A program made the position numbers and the translations under genes. Positions 50,067 through 60,786 of a stretch of DNA of 64,000 nucleotides are shown piece by piece. Each line of letters begins with the position of its first letter. Position 1 is the stretch's first letter. This DNA is from Odontesthes bonariensis (lineage: Eukaryota; Chordata; Actinopteri; Atheriniformes; Atherinopsidae). Location: NCBI RefSeq assembly GCF_027942865.1, contig NC_134507.1:32718447-32782446 (forward strand), written 5' to 3'. The notes below the pieces were generated by a model, which ran no database searches, was not told the origin of the DNA, and was given only the letters and a program-made list of their open reading frames with translations.

Positions 50067-50254
50067 ATCGCTTCTCGGCCTTTTGGCTAAGATCAAGTGT
50101 AGTATCTGTTCTTATCAGTTTAATATCTGATACGTCCTCTATATGAGGACTACATATTAAATGGATTTGTAGGCAAAGGGGTTGAAAAAGGGGCTTGCTC
50201 CGTTCACTCCACGCATCGACCCGGTACTGCAGTGCCGCCGGGAACGGTGCACTC
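50067..50254 (+). ncRNA. U2 snRNA, unit 30 (Sm-site variant)
   Basis: T-to-G at 50,169 turns the Sm region ATTTTTAGG into ATTTGTAGG. Sm-ring assembly needs the uridine run, so this copy may not form a stable snRNP. The rest matches unit 1. Confidence 0.9.
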
Positions 50255-50621
50255 TTCCCAACTCTTGTGAAATAACAAAACCAGCGGTACATGGTGGTAG
50301 TTTCAGGGAGCCATTGTATTCTGACTTCTAAAATGGAACTATAATCTTTAGAAAAGACGCAGTTTATGAGCACGTCGTGGGATTGAGCTTCCCTGGTTTC
50401 TCTGTATGACCATGAACACCAAACTACACACAGAGAACAGAGGAGCTTGACAGACACACACTAAGTTATCTGAGAGTCCCATTTTCAGCTGCAGAGAACA
50501 ATCACATCAGGGAAGTCGACGTGCAGGCTCAACATCAGCCTCTCAAGCCAACTCTCTGGTAAAATAGGGGCAACGTATGGTTCCAGCACCTATGTAACAC
50601 ATATTTGTCACGGGGACTGTG

Positions 50622-50740
50622 GCTTACGGCCACACCGCCCTGAACACGCCCGATCTCGTCCGAACTCGGAAGCCAAGCAGGGTCGGGCCTGGTTAGTACT
50701 TGGATGGGAGACCGCTTGGGAATACCAGGTGCTGTAAGCA
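50622..50740 (+). rRNA. 5S rRNA, unit 30
   Basis: Matches the unit 1 copy. This is the last 5S before the LINE. Confidence 0.91.
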
Positions 50741-51344
50741 TTTTTCTCTCTTCTCTCTGCATGTCTTTTGTTGAAACATCTGTTGATCACCCTGTGATCC
50801 ATCTTGCTGATCCTGGATCTGCTAAGGTGTCCCAGGTCATGGTTGCCTTTGATCCTCATACATTTAACTTTGTCCTGACAAAGGAGCAGTTCCAAAAAGT
50901 CAAACAGGGACTGCCTTTGCATTTGACGCAGTCAAACTGCATGCGCCTGGAGAAGCCAAAAGGCTTACAGCACCTGGTATTCCCAGGCGGTCTCCCCATC
51001 CAAGTACTAACCAGGCCCGACTCTGCTTAGCTTCTGAGATAAAACTCTGGCTTTTAGTCTGCGAAAAGAGAGTGAAAGTGAACTCCACTTTGAGATGGCT
51101 CTGGGATTGGGCCGACTGGGAGAATTGCTTGAAAAAAACCTCTACACCCAATGAGCGGTCAGAACAAAGCCTCAAGACCCCTAGTCTTTTGCACAGAGTA
51201 AAAGACAAAGCAGCCATTGAATAGGGCCCGATTGTTCCTACCTGGTCGGCCGAGGAGCCAGCGTCTCAACCAAGCAAAGCTCACCGTGGGGAAGGTGGCT
51301 ATGCCAACTAGCCTGATGCACTGCTCCCGCAGTGTCAAATACTC

Positions 51345-51463
51345 GTACTCTGGTTTCTCTTCATAACGTACAAGTCTTTCGCCTTTTACTAAAGACTTCC
51401 GTGGAGAGCAGCATTAATGAGTTGTTTCTATTTTTGGAAGGCTTTACCTTTGCGGGTGAAGCC
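51345..51463 (+). ncRNA. U5 snRNA, unit 31
   Basis: A-to-G at 51,411 (GAGAGCAGC), shared with the final unit beyond the LINE and with no interior unit. This ties both flanks of the insertion to the same edge group. Confidence 0.92.
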
Positions 51464-51761
51464 CATTCTGTCTGTGCAAAGGAAATCTTCTTGCTGTGCC
51501 AAGTGACTTCTCGGAGTAGAGTCACCTTATTTCTTGAGACCGTGCCCATGTTCAAAGCTGGAGCGCTAAATTGTTGTTGTTTGAATGGTGCTCAGTGGAG
51601 CGGGCGGGAGTGCAAAGTTGTACCATCTGAAACGGCTGAAGAGTGCTCACTGCAGCGGGTGGGCGGAGGTGCAAAGTGACGCTTTGTAGGCAAAAAAAGA
51701 GCACCGCCACAAGTGCGCATTGTGCCAGGAAGGGCTCTCGGACGTGAAACAGTGGAGGGTT

Positions 51762-51787
51762 ATCGCTTCTCGGCCTTTTGGCTAAGA
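51762..51787 (+). pseudogene. U2 snRNA 5' fragment (nt 1-26), cut by LINE
   Basis: The first 26 nt of U2 remain, with the normal upstream promoter region. The LINE follows directly after A26. Nothing of nt 27-37, including most of the branch-point recognition GTAGTA, is left on either side, so this gene cannot give working U2. Confidence 0.95.
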
Positions 51788-52135
51788 CTGCGATCGCCTC
51801 CTTTGGGTGGAATATTTTATGCTTTTTTGGCATTAAATTTTCTCGCTTTGGAGGTTCCTTTTTGCGTTCGATCAAAGTATTCCAAGTCGTTTGTATTTGG
51901 AGTTCTTTGCATTTAAATTTTCCTGTATTACCCTTTTTTTTCCCAGTTTTTTTGGTTTTTGAACGAGTTTCAGCTGAAACAGGGTCCGTGTCGGTGTTCC
52001 GTTTTTTAGAGGAAGGTAAGTATCCCTTTTTAGTACCTTTTCATCCACTTCTTACTCTTTTATTGGGTTTTAGTGTGATATTTATTATTGTTCTTTTAAG
52101 CATTTTATTTAAAAACTGTTTGTGGTGCCTCCATC
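51788..52135 (+). other. LINE 5' UTR
   Basis: T-rich leader between the U2 junction and ORF1. It begins CTGCGATCGCCTCC. I see no tandem promoter repeats in it. Short open frames here have no recognisable product. Confidence 0.7.
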
Positions 52136-53446
52136 ATGTCGGCAAACTATGCTGGCATGAGGAGGCACCACAGCGCTAGATTTTTATTTAAAGAAAAAGA
52201 AGGAAAGCTTATAGAGATGTCCAGATTGGACTTCTCTCGGAAGCTAATTCAAAACATATTGAACTTTAAGCCAGACGATTTGAATTGCATCCTGTCATTG
52301 CCTTTTAACAAAGGTTTCGATGTAAGTTTTCGCACTGCAGCTTTGCTGCAGGAGTTTTGGATGAGATTTGGTAATGTGCAAGCCCAGTTTTCTGCGTTTA
52401 CTGTTGAGAAACTTACTGACAATACTCTGAAGACAGTAATTGTCAGAATGTTCAATGAAATGGTGAACGCAGAAGATATCTGTATATGGTTGGGAAGATT
52501 CTGCACTGTTAAAGGCCAGGCAATGAAAGTGAGGGATGTCGACGGCATCTGGAACTGCGCCTGGAGGGTCCCCATCCAACAATGGCAAGACCCCCAGGGC
52601 TTCCAGGGCCTGAAACATCTCCCATCAATGATTGTCTTGGGAGAAAACAGAGGCTACATCCACTACCAGGGACAGCCCAAACTCTGCCGCAAATGTGGGG
52701 AGCACGGGCACCTGGTGGAGGCCTGCACGAAGGTGTTTTGTGGCAAATGTAGAGGAATCGGTCACACCTTCGAAGAGTGTACTCATGGCAGAAAGTGCAA
52801 TATCTGTGGAGAATCAAACCACCTCTTCAGAGATTGCCCAAAATCTTTTGACAACAAATTGAAATCCAAAAAAACGCTAGAAGGAAATGGAGGGCAGACC
52901 GAGGCAGTTAACGAGCTACTTGAAACAGCTGGGCTGGAAAATTCAAACTTCCCGCCAAAATCCCTGAATGGTGGACAGCAGTCAGGTGAGGCCGAGGAGG
53001 GGGAGGGGCCTGCTACATCCCCACCAATGGAGAGTTCTGGAGAGGAGGAGGAGGTGGTGCAGGCAGAAGGCGGAGCTAGTTCAGAATGTGAAGAAGTCCA
53101 ATCACAGGATGATAGCGAGGATGCCTCCCTCCCAGATGCCCAGCAAACAAAGAGGCTTGCATCAGAATTGTCCTCTGATTCTCCTATAGTCTCAGAGAAG
53201 AGGGGAAGAGCTGGGACTACCTCAGACAGTTCATCTGTGGAGGAGCCCAGAGTCTTCCCCTCCAATTCACCAAATGAGGTCTCTTTTTTAAATGTAGTTC
53301 TGCAATCAACCCCTAGAGACTCAAAGTTTAACAAAACCTTGCAACAGAGGCCAACCCCCAGAGTCCGACCGGGGAATAGAGCTCAACACCCTCGCCTCTC
53401 ACCTGTAGAAGTGAAGGAAGAGCTCCATTCACAAGAAATAACATAA
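52136..53446 (+). CDS. LINE ORF1 protein, three CCHC zinc knuckles
   Basis: A 436-residue RNA-binding (gag-like) protein, expected to coat the element RNA in the retrotransposition particle. Residues about 25-150 form a globular N-terminal region of the type found in Tx1/L1 ORF1 (ending [13 protein letters not shown]). Three CX2CX4HX4C knuckles follow: C184/C187/H192/C197, C202/C205/H210/C215 and C221/C224/H229/C234. The tail (about 240-436) is rich in Glu, Asp and Ser and looks disordered. The start chosen is the first Met of the long frame; Met8 is an alternative. The frame is uninterrupted. It ends 49 bp before the ORF2 Met. Family placement rests on the knuckles plus the neighbouring ORF2. 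Confidence 0.88.
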   Translation: MSANYAGMRRHHSARFLFKEKEGKLIEMSRLDFSRKLIQNILNFKPDDLNCILSLPFNKGFDVSFRTAALLQEFWMRFGNVQAQFSAFTVEKLTDNTLKTVIVRMFNEMVNAEDICIWLGRFCTVKGQAMKVRDVDGIWNCAWRVPIQQWQDPQGFQGLKHLPSMIVLGENRGYIHYQGQPKLCRKCGEHGHLVEACTKVFCGKCRGIGHTFEECTHGRKCNICGESNHLFRDCPKSFDNKLKSKKTLEGNGGQTEAVNELLETAGLENSNFPPKSLNGGQQSGEAEEGEGPATSPPMESSGEEEEVVQAEGGASSECEEVQSQDDSEDASLPDAQQTKRLASELSSDSPIVSEKRGRAGTTSDSSSVEEPRVFPSNSPNEVSFLNVVLQSTPRDSKFNKTLQQRPTPRVRPGNRAQHPRLSPVEVKEELHSQEIT

Positions 53447-53495
53447 CTGCTTTTAAGACATTTGAAATGTTTTAACCCTCATTTAGTCTATTAAG

Positions 53496-56053
53496 ATGTC
53501 ATACCTGTTGTTTTTAACCATACTCATGACACTCACTCTCTCAACTATTAATGTGAGAAGTGTAAAGTCGAAAGTTAGAGCCCAGAGTGTTTTATCCTTT
53601 CTTAGTTCTTTTAAGTCAGATGTTCTTTTAATACAGGAATGCGGCCTACCTTTTTTAAAGCACTACAGACAGTGGGAGGAGATGTGGCCACAGACATCAT
53701 TGTGGAGTGGATCCAACCAAAACAAAAATGATGGAGTGGCCATTTTAATCAAAAATCCTCAGGTTCTGGTGAAGGGCAGCACTGTGGTGAGAGACGGACG
53801 GGCACTTTTAGCACATTTGACTTTTATGGGACAAGATTTTAACCTCTTAAATATTTATGGCTTTAATGAAAAAAATGACCGGTATGACCTTTTAGAAGAC
53901 CTGCAGTCCCACATGCTAGGTAGGGCACCACTAGTTTTAGGGGGTGATTTTAACTGTATTTTAAGCAGGAGTGACAGAAAAAGAGCAGGGGAATTTTTTA
54001 AAGTTGACAAAACATCGGTTTTATTACAGGGCATATGCAAGGATTTTAAACTTCAGGACTGTTTTAAAACCATGCATCCCAGAGAGGAGGGCTTCACCTG
54101 GTTCAGTGGTGATGGCACCAGAGCCTCTCGTATAGATTACCTTTTTACACGGGACTGCCCACCAACCGATGCTAGATTGACCCCCGTTTTCTTTTCTGAT
54201 CACCTAATGCTTTCCTGCACCCTATCACTAGCTTCGGGTGTGACTTCCGGAAGTGGTCTGTGGAAACTAAACTGCTCCCTTTTAGAAGAAAATGAAATAG
54301 TTAGTCAGTACCGGGAGCAGTACCACGAGTGGCAGACCCTTCAAGACTTTTACGATACACGTGCACACTGGTGGGAAATGGTGAAGGAAAAGACCCAGAC
54401 TTTCTTTAGACAGGCAGGTAGGAGAAAAAAGAATAGGGAAAACAGACGCATGATGGGACTGCAGAAGCGACTACAGCGCTATTTTAAATTAAACCAACAA
54501 GGGATGGATTTTAATGATGAAATTAAACAAGTGAAAACAGAGATGTCGATTTTAGCAGATATTAAAAGTAAGGGTGTCATTTTAAGAAGCAGGGAACGAG
54601 AAATAGAGGAAGGAGAGAAGTGCACAAGGTATTTTTTTAAGAAAATTGTGAATAAAGGGGGGGCCATTTTAAAGCTAACAAAAGAGAACGGGTGCACAGT
54701 TGATTCAATGGAAGAAATTAAACAAGCTGTTGAACAATTTTATCGTGAACTGTACAAACAAAAACCTGTTGAAATGGACACCATGACAGAAGTTTTAAAT
54801 TTCATAGAAAAAACAGTAAAAGACAGTGTGCTTTTAACCCAAGATTTTACAATTTCAGAGTTAAATAAATGTTTTACAAATTTTAAGAAAGGGAAGTCCC
54901 CAGGACAAGATGGACTTCCCTTGGAATTTTATTTGACCTTTTGGGATATTTTAGCACCTGACTTGTTTACTGTTTTTATGGAATTTGAGCAACTTGACCG
55001 ACTTCCTGACAGTTTTAGAGCAGGGATAGTGACTCTTCTTCACAAAAAAAAAGACAAGACTGACTTGAAGAATTGGAGACCGATTACACTTTTAAACTTT
55101 GACTGTAAACTTTTTAGTAAACTTTTAGCCTCACGTATGTCCTTGTTTTTAGAAGACCTGATTCACCCGGATCAAGCCTGTGCCATCCCGGGGAGGAAGA
55201 TAACCGACAGCCTCGTACTGATCCGAGACACCATCTGTTATGCGAGAGACAGAAACATTCGGCTAGCAGTCCTAAATTTAGACTTTGAGAAAGCCTTTGA
55301 TCGGGTCTCGCACCAGTACCTTTTCCAGGTACTGCCAAAAATGGGGTTCCCAGAAAGGTTTATAGCTTGGGTGGGTCTGCTGTACCGGGGCATTACCAGC
55401 AAATTCCTTGTTAACGGGCATCTGACAAAAGCAGTAAACATCCACTGCGGTGTCCGTCAGGGTTGTCCGTTATCTGCCCTCCTCTACATCATCTGTGTGG
55501 AACCACTGGCACAGAGCTTGAGAAGGGACCACCGAATCAATGGGGTGAGAGTCCCGGGGAGCGGGGGACTATCGACAAAGTGTGTTTTATATATGGACGA
55601 CGTGAACATTTTATGTACAGACCTAATATCCATCAACAGGACTCTGGACTTGACTGACTGGTATGGACGGGCCTCTGGGGCAAAACTAAACAGAAACAAG
55701 ACCCAAGCCAAATTTTACGGGCCATGGACAGCGACTGAGACTGCAGGACTCCCCGTGACTATAACCCAGACAAAACAGAAAATACTGGGGATTAATTTTG
55801 ACAAGGAAGGGGGAGGGACATCAAACTGGCCAGACGTGGTAGGGAAAGTAAAGCAAAGACTAGGATACTGGGGACTTAGAGGACTGACCATTGAAGGAAA
55901 GGTTTTAATCATCAAAGCCGTGATTTTACCTTTGCTTTTACTAATCAGTTCTGTTTTTATCCCACCTAGAAAAGTGCTTTTAGACCTGGACCGAGCCATT
56001 TTTTATTTTCTGTGGGGCTCCAAGTGGGAAAGACTGAGGAGAGATGTAATGAA
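53496..56053 (+). CDS. LINE ORF2, 5' part: AP endonuclease and reverse transcriptase
   Basis: The enzyme that nicks the target and copies the RNA in place (target-primed reverse transcription). APE-type endonuclease, residues 15-245: N19 (TINVRS), E48 (LIQECG), D151/N153 (GGDFN), D214 (SRIDYLF) and the SDH at 234-236, all catalytic residues present. Reverse transcriptase, about 465-850: D596 in LDFEKAFDR, GVRQGCPLSALLY from 652, and a YMDD active site at 699-702, where many LINEs have YADD. The element-derived part ends at Met852, where an inserted element begins. The open frame runs on to 56,213, but those last residues belong to the insertion. Start: first Met of the frame; Met11 is possible. 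Confidence 0.92.
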
Positions 56054-56720
56054 TGTAGCAGTCACAGTGCCGTGTGGATTAAGAGTTTTTCAAACTTTGA
56101 CAAAACCAACATTCCTGTGGGGGATGTTTACGTATGTGGATATAAACCAGATCTTCATTTTCTTTCCACAAAGGAAAAAGAGACAGAAACTGCCTAATTT
56201 ACAACACCCTTAAGAGCTTTTGGGGAGTCGAACTCACTCTTGGAAAAGTGGGACACTTACTATCTTATCTAGACCATAACTCGAAAGTTGACACTTTAAA
56301 GAAAAAGAAGAAGAAGAAGGTGCTGATTGTGACTGATGAGGCAGCTGGAGTGGAGGTGATGGGCGTGATGGAGAGCAGCACAAGGGGGGTGCTGGAGCTC
56401 CTCATGTCCAGCACCGAAGTCTTTTATATTTCCCAGGACTTGTGGGAGCCCTTGAAAAGGGTAAAGTGTTTCTAAATATAAAATATATTGGGAAAAAAAT
56501 CATTAACCCTTTAGGCGCCAAGATTTTTTTTTGAAAATACTGGATTTTGACATTAATATTTCAAAAGCTGGTGGCTGAAAGGGGGTTAAAGATAGATGCC
56601 TACAGTACATTAGAAAAATGTTGCCCATGGTCCATAGTTTATGTGGGGTATGAAATTATTGATCTAATTTGCATATTATGACGTCATCAGGTGGCAGCCA
56701 TTTTGAATCTCATTATGTTC

Positions 56721-57175
56721 AGGAAATATTGGAATTGAGTGATTGTGAACTTGTTTTTTTAAAACTTTTTTTTTCTTTTTGTCTATTTATCATCATCTAT
56801 AATGATCAGGGAACAGGAAAGCAACAATAAAACAGAATAATTTAGTAAAATATTACTATATCATCATTACCATATAGTAGGAAAACGCATGCGAAAAGTT
56901 GCCTATATTTTTTCAGGAAATGGTGGATATTGACTTGATATTTGAACTTATTTTCATTTTTCTGTCTTTTACCATCATTCATAAGGAGGAAACCAACAAT
57001 AAAACAGGAGAAAGTGGTAAAATACTGTCATCATTAGGCTACCATAGGGTAGGAAAACACATGCAAGAAGTGGAAGACATTGAATTGATTTTTTTTTTTT
57101 AACCTGTTCAACCTTATTCATAATGATCAGGAATGAGGAATACAATAATAAAACAAGTGGTAAAATGTAAGGATC
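56721..57175. repeat. Degenerate tandem repeats within piggyBac
   Basis: Two full copies and one partial copy of a 150-195-bp AT-rich segment. Marker motifs are AGGAAAT..TGGA, CATCATTCATAA, GGAAACCAACAATAAAACAG and TAGGAAAACACATGC, recurring near 56,721, 56,915 and 57,066. Confidence 0.6.
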
Positions 57176-57540
57176 ATTGCGCTGGCGGATAGGCGCGCCG
57201 CGGCACCGGGGGCTGGATGGAGAGAGCGCATGCTAAAGATACCAGACCCACTTCTCCCACCCCCGATTCCTCGACCAACACGGACACTGCGACCGCGTTC
57301 CCCACTACCACCCACTCCATTGAGGTTGGATAACGACACCGAATGAGTTGGAGTTTGTGTGTGTGCTTGGAGAACAGCCTCGCTTCGCATGCCGGCACCA
57401 TTGCCTTCGGAAGTTTCACGGTGGGAAGCATGAGCGCTCGTCCGATCCTCCTCCTCACGAGGTAAAAACTCTCCTTCGGAGTCGGAATCGGCAAATAGCA
57501 TGCTCAATACTTCCGCACGGTTCAACTTCTTACAAGCCAT
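57127..57540 (-). pseudogene. piggyBac transposase, N-terminal remnant
   Basis: A 137-codon frame starting MACKKLNRAEVLSMLFADSD, matching the acidic N-terminal motif of piggyBac transposases (a leucine-rich start followed by a DSDSE run). A run of Arg, Gly and Ser follows. The DDD catalytic domain and C-terminal zinc ring are absent, so this is a truncated relic; the last 30 or so codons are probably unrelated DNA. A TATA-like TTTATAAGG lies about 115 bp upstream on the minus strand. Confidence 0.75.
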
Positions 57541-57654
57541 GGTGATAAAAACTCACTAATAGTTCGCTGACAATAAAAATTCGACTCGCACGTCTCAACA
57601 GAACAGCTCTGAATAACTGCTTCCGTCTGAGCTCGCGCGGCTTTTTTGCACTGC

Positions 57655-57664
57655 CTTATAAAAA
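57655..57664 (-). promoter_or_regulatory. TATA-like box of piggyBac transposase
   Basis: On the minus strand TTTATAAGG lies about 115 bp before the transposase ATG at 57,540. Assigned on position and sequence only. Confidence 0.4.
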
Positions 57665-58519
57665 CACTGTGAACTACAAAATGACTACAAAATGACTTGA
57701 GCTTGGTCTTGTTTGAAAGGGTAACATGTTTGCCAACTAGTGGTAGGAGGACTGAACACCTTAAAGCCCGTTTAGTTTATCTACAGACTGTTTTGTTTAT
57801 GCTGACGTCATGTCGCAATTCTGCGACTTTGGCGGTTAGAGGGTTAACACCCCTTTTCACCAGCAAACCGACCAGATGGCTACACACGAACTGAGAAGAC
57901 TCACTTTTAGTCAAATCTTAAAACTATATTAAATGTGTTTGATAACCGTGTACAATTTCTTTCAGGTTTCCAGCTTGATCACAAGACGCATATAGAGACA
58001 ATTTGTACGATTCTGGCTTAAATATTGACAAAGAACTGATCTTGGTGGAAAATGCCCAACCTGCCTGATGGAACCACATTGCCCCCTAGTGGTCTGCAGT
58101 GTTGATTAGTTGAACATTTAAATCCCAGAGGACTCAGTAAAATGGACAATGTATATGCAACAATTTAACTTTTAACGATGTCCCTTCGGTATCTATTTGG
58201 TATTTGTTTAGTGTCCCCATTGTTAACACAGAAATTAGCATTGTGTGACTCACTATTCATATGTCACGATTTCATAGATATTCATCTGAATTTTGAAAGT
58301 CATAATTGTCTTTATCATGTGTGTTATTTTGATGTCTTTATATTACAAGTCTATGTTATATCTTTAATCTGCATATCTTAACAAGATGTGGTGTTTTCAG
58401 AATCAACGAGACAAATGTTCTATGAGATGGGAGTAATGGAGAAACACAGAGTTCTTTGTCTCATCCAGAAATCCCCCTATAGCACAGATCACCTTACAGA
58501 GACATGCACACAGTTCAAG

Positions 58520-58556
58520 CATGTCATTGGCTGAAAAAGTAGTGTAAGCCCCGCCT
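58520..58556 (+). promoter_or_regulatory. CCAAT (reverse) and GC box in LTR-like element
   Basis: CATTGGCTG and GCCCCGCCTCC lie about 20 bp apart, upstream of a CT-rich tract. This looks like a Pol II promoter region of the fossil element. No clear TATA box. Confidence 0.35.
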
Positions 58557-58590
58557 CCGAGAGTCAAAACCCGGAACCCGCGGAAAACAC

Positions 58591-58690
58591 ACTCTCTCTC
58601 TGGCTCTCTGGCTCTCTAGTGCTCTCTCTAGTTCTCTCGTTTGCTGGCTCGCTTCAGGCGTCTGCTCTCTTGCTTCTTGCCTCTTGTTCC
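58591..58690. repeat. CT-rich low-complexity tract
   Basis: Runs of CTCTCT, GGCTCTCT and GCTTCTTGCCTCTTG over about 100 bp inside the LTR-like element. Confidence 0.75.
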
Positions 58691-59809
58691 AGAAGGGTTC
58701 CAACCCAGAGTTTCAGAAGGAGATTTGAGCAGAGAACAGCTGCTCAGAGACTTTTAGAGATGGTTTAAGCAGAAGAGAAGAGCTCGCCGGAGTTTGGGAG
58801 TTTTCCCATAATCTCAGGAGAGAACGGAAGGACGTGTGGATAACGATGCAGCGGACGACCGGAGGAGACCCTCCAGAACCCAGTGAGACCCCGGAGACGA
58901 GAAAGAAAGACCCGAACAAAGAAACAGATTGAAATACTCTGAAGATGCACGTTTTACGTGTTTTTGTTCGTCCCTCGCCATCCACGTCCTTATACGTCGC
59001 ACGTCCTAACCTCCGCTGTTTCACGCCATCATCACCTTTTCCTACCAAGAAAGCCAACTCCAAGCAACCTTTTATTAATCTTCTGTGAACTTAAGTTCAC
59101 TTCATCAAAGAAGCAACTGAGAAGTCCGCTAAAGTCAGCCACCACAGCCAGGAAGGCCCAGAGAGCGGAAGAGAAATCCCCTCGGACCCGCGTGGCCGCT
59201 GCCGTGGTCCGAACCGGCTAAGCAGAACTTCAGCACAGTAAGACCGACCCGTTTTCACCTTAAAGTGGGTTTGATGGATGTCTCGAGGCTTTCACAGAAT
59301 GATAAATTAATCCGAAATGTCAGTATTTAGCGTCAAATAGTCAGCCAACCTAAACTATTTGAATACATCCAGTATCTCCCCATTCCCCATATTTTATTTT
59401 ATATTCACTAAGTGTTTTATATAATCACCCATATTCCATGCATCTCCTGTTTGTTTAAAGGTTCATGTCTAAGATCATATCATTGTAATAAACAGCTCAT
59501 ATATCTATATATATGTTATAATCACAGATTGTGTCGTATGCTTTCTTTACGTAATGTCTGTCCAACCAAACGAGAACTTCACGAAAGTAGCGAGATATGA
59601 GACTGAATATTAATTGAATATTAATTATTAATTAATTTAACACCAGGATCGTAAGATTTCAAACAGTTTTCCTACCTGACTGTGACTTAAATTAAGTTAA
59701 AACCTAGGTAGGTGGTGCCCTGAATTCAAGGTAAGGTTTATTTGAGACTGTAAGAACATCTCATAAATCCTTATATTTAATAGGTATATAAATACCCGGT
59801 AACGCTACA

Positions 59810-60786
59810 TGAAGAAACAAAAAGAGAAAGGAGGAAAAGGAGTGCCTGATTTTTATTTGTTTTTAGGAAGCAGATACACTACACTGCACATCCTACAGGC
59901 CACAGACCCATCCGGAAACCCCAAAACTAAAGCAATGACACGATTCTGGATGGGTTCTTACCTCAGAAGACTGAAGATTTTACCCACCGACCTAAAAGTG
60001 CCTGTGTCTTTTAGCCTGCCACCATCCTATGCTTTTATCCAGACGTTCTTAAAGCATTTTAACTTGGAGGCAGAGGAGTTGCATGTTTTAACAAACCACC
60101 GCTCTTTGATTTCTGTTGTGCAGGAGCGGGAACCAGTGAGTCCGGTGCGTGGGCTCGCGTTCGGCGAGCCCTCAACAGTTTGGTGCAACGTCAACCATTC
60201 CGCTCTCCCAAACAGACTCCGGGACCTGTCGTGGATGGTGGCTCATGAGATCCTGCCAGTCAGGTCCGTTATGCACTCCCGGGGCATGTCAGCGATCTCA
60301 ACCTGCCCGCGACCTGGTTGTGGCGCGCCCGAGTCGGTGAGGCACCTGCTCTGGGAGTGCAGCGCTGCTGCAGACCAGTGGGCAACAGCCGGCTCCTTGC
60401 AATTCCCGTACTTGCCAGCAAGGGAGGTCCTCACAGCACAACTCGTGCTCTATGGGGTGAGCCAAACAAAAATAAAAAAGAATGACTTTGCCAAGCAGTG
60501 GCTCACCCTAGCCGCCATCAAAGACGCCATGTGGACCTCCAGGAACTTGCTGGTGAGGAAGCGCATGCAGATCCCCCCCGTTGCTGTGATCCGGATGGCC
60601 GCAGCAGCGGCTCAAGCGGCCGGAGCTGCAGGCGGCGGGCCTAGGACACATCCACAAAGAAGAATCGCCTCTGTGCCCATTCGGATGAAGGAGCCAGAGC
60701 TACACACAAAAAGGTCAAAGCAGCGACGGCCTGGCTCTCCGGGTGAGGCAGGTGGGAAGGAGCAACAGGGTGGGGATCTCCTCTGA
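59810..60786 (+). CDS. LINE ORF2, 3' part: C-terminal domain with zinc finger
   Basis: Continuation of ORF2 after the insertion, about 325 codons to a TGA stop. It contains the [14 protein letters not shown] stretch usual after the LINE RT thumb, and a C-X4-C-X7-H-X4-C finger (C166, C171, H179, C184 of this segment) typical of Tx1/L1 C-termini, where it helps bind nucleic acid. The tail is basic and Gln/Gly-rich. The whole ORF2 would be near 1,180 residues, normal for the family. The Met at the start of this open frame is incidental. Confidence 0.87.

Larger units (their letters stand above)
1..51787 (+). repeat. Tandem array of 1,695-bp U5-U2-5S units, left block (30.55 units)
   Basis: The sequence at 1 recurs at 1,696, 3,391 and every further 1,695 bp up to the insertion at 51,788. 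Each unit carries a reverse 5S fragment, U5, U2 and 5S, the last three on the plus strand. Units differ by only a few substitutions and I saw no length change in this block, which indicates strong homogenisation (concerted evolution). Spacers between the RNA genes hold PSE-like and GC-box motifs but no recognisable protein gene. Linkage of 5S with snRNA genes is known in several fishes. Copy number depends on correct assembly of near-identical repeats. Confidence 0.97.
56507..57843 (-). mobile_element. Non-autonomous piggyBac transposon
   Basis: Flanked by TTAA at 56,503-56,506 and 57,844-57,847, the piggyBac target. The inverted ends read CCCTTTAGGCGCCAAGA and, from the other side, CCCTCTAACCGCCAAAG (about 13 of 17 alike). 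It keeps a promoter and the N-terminus of a transposase on the minus strand but no catalytic domain, so it depends on a full-length relative. The middle is AT-rich with degenerate tandem repeats. Confidence 0.85.
56054..59809. mobile_element. Fossil solo-LTR-like insertion in LINE ORF2
   Basis: The ends are TGTAGC and GCTACA, flanked by the 4-bp direct repeat TGAA (56,050-56,053 and 59,810-59,813). A TG...CA pair with a 4-bp duplication fits an LTR retroelement. No gag, pol or env frame is seen and no second LTR, so it reads as a solo LTR of about 2.4 kb once the nested piggyBac is removed. It contains a CCAAT box (reverse) and GC box near 58,525-58,556, a long CT-rich tract and AATAAA at 59,487. 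The family is unresolved (ERV, foamy-like or Gypsy). A Ginger-type DNA transposon (TGT ends, 4-bp duplications) is the main alternative. It is younger than the LINE copy and older than the piggyBac. Confidence 0.5.
57848..59809. other. Right part of LTR-like element, non-coding
   Basis: About 2 kb with no recognisable protein. Short frames here show no known domain. AATAAA at 59,487-59,492 may be a polyadenylation signal. Confidence 0.5.

Noticed and set aside
1-51787. CRISPR-like regular repeats
   Set aside because: The period is 1,695 bp with RNA genes in each unit and no spacer-repeat pattern; this is a eukaryotic gene array.
52783-53334. 183-codon frame antisense to LINE ORF1
   Set aside because: Shadow of the Glu/Ser-rich ORF1 tail on the other strand.
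56054-56213. Last 54 codons of the open frame continuing from ORF2
   Set aside because: This sequence belongs to the inserted LTR-like element. LINE homology stops at the TGAA duplication.
58713-59221. Short overlapping frames on both strands
   Set aside because: They lie in non-coding LTR-like sequence and show no known domain.
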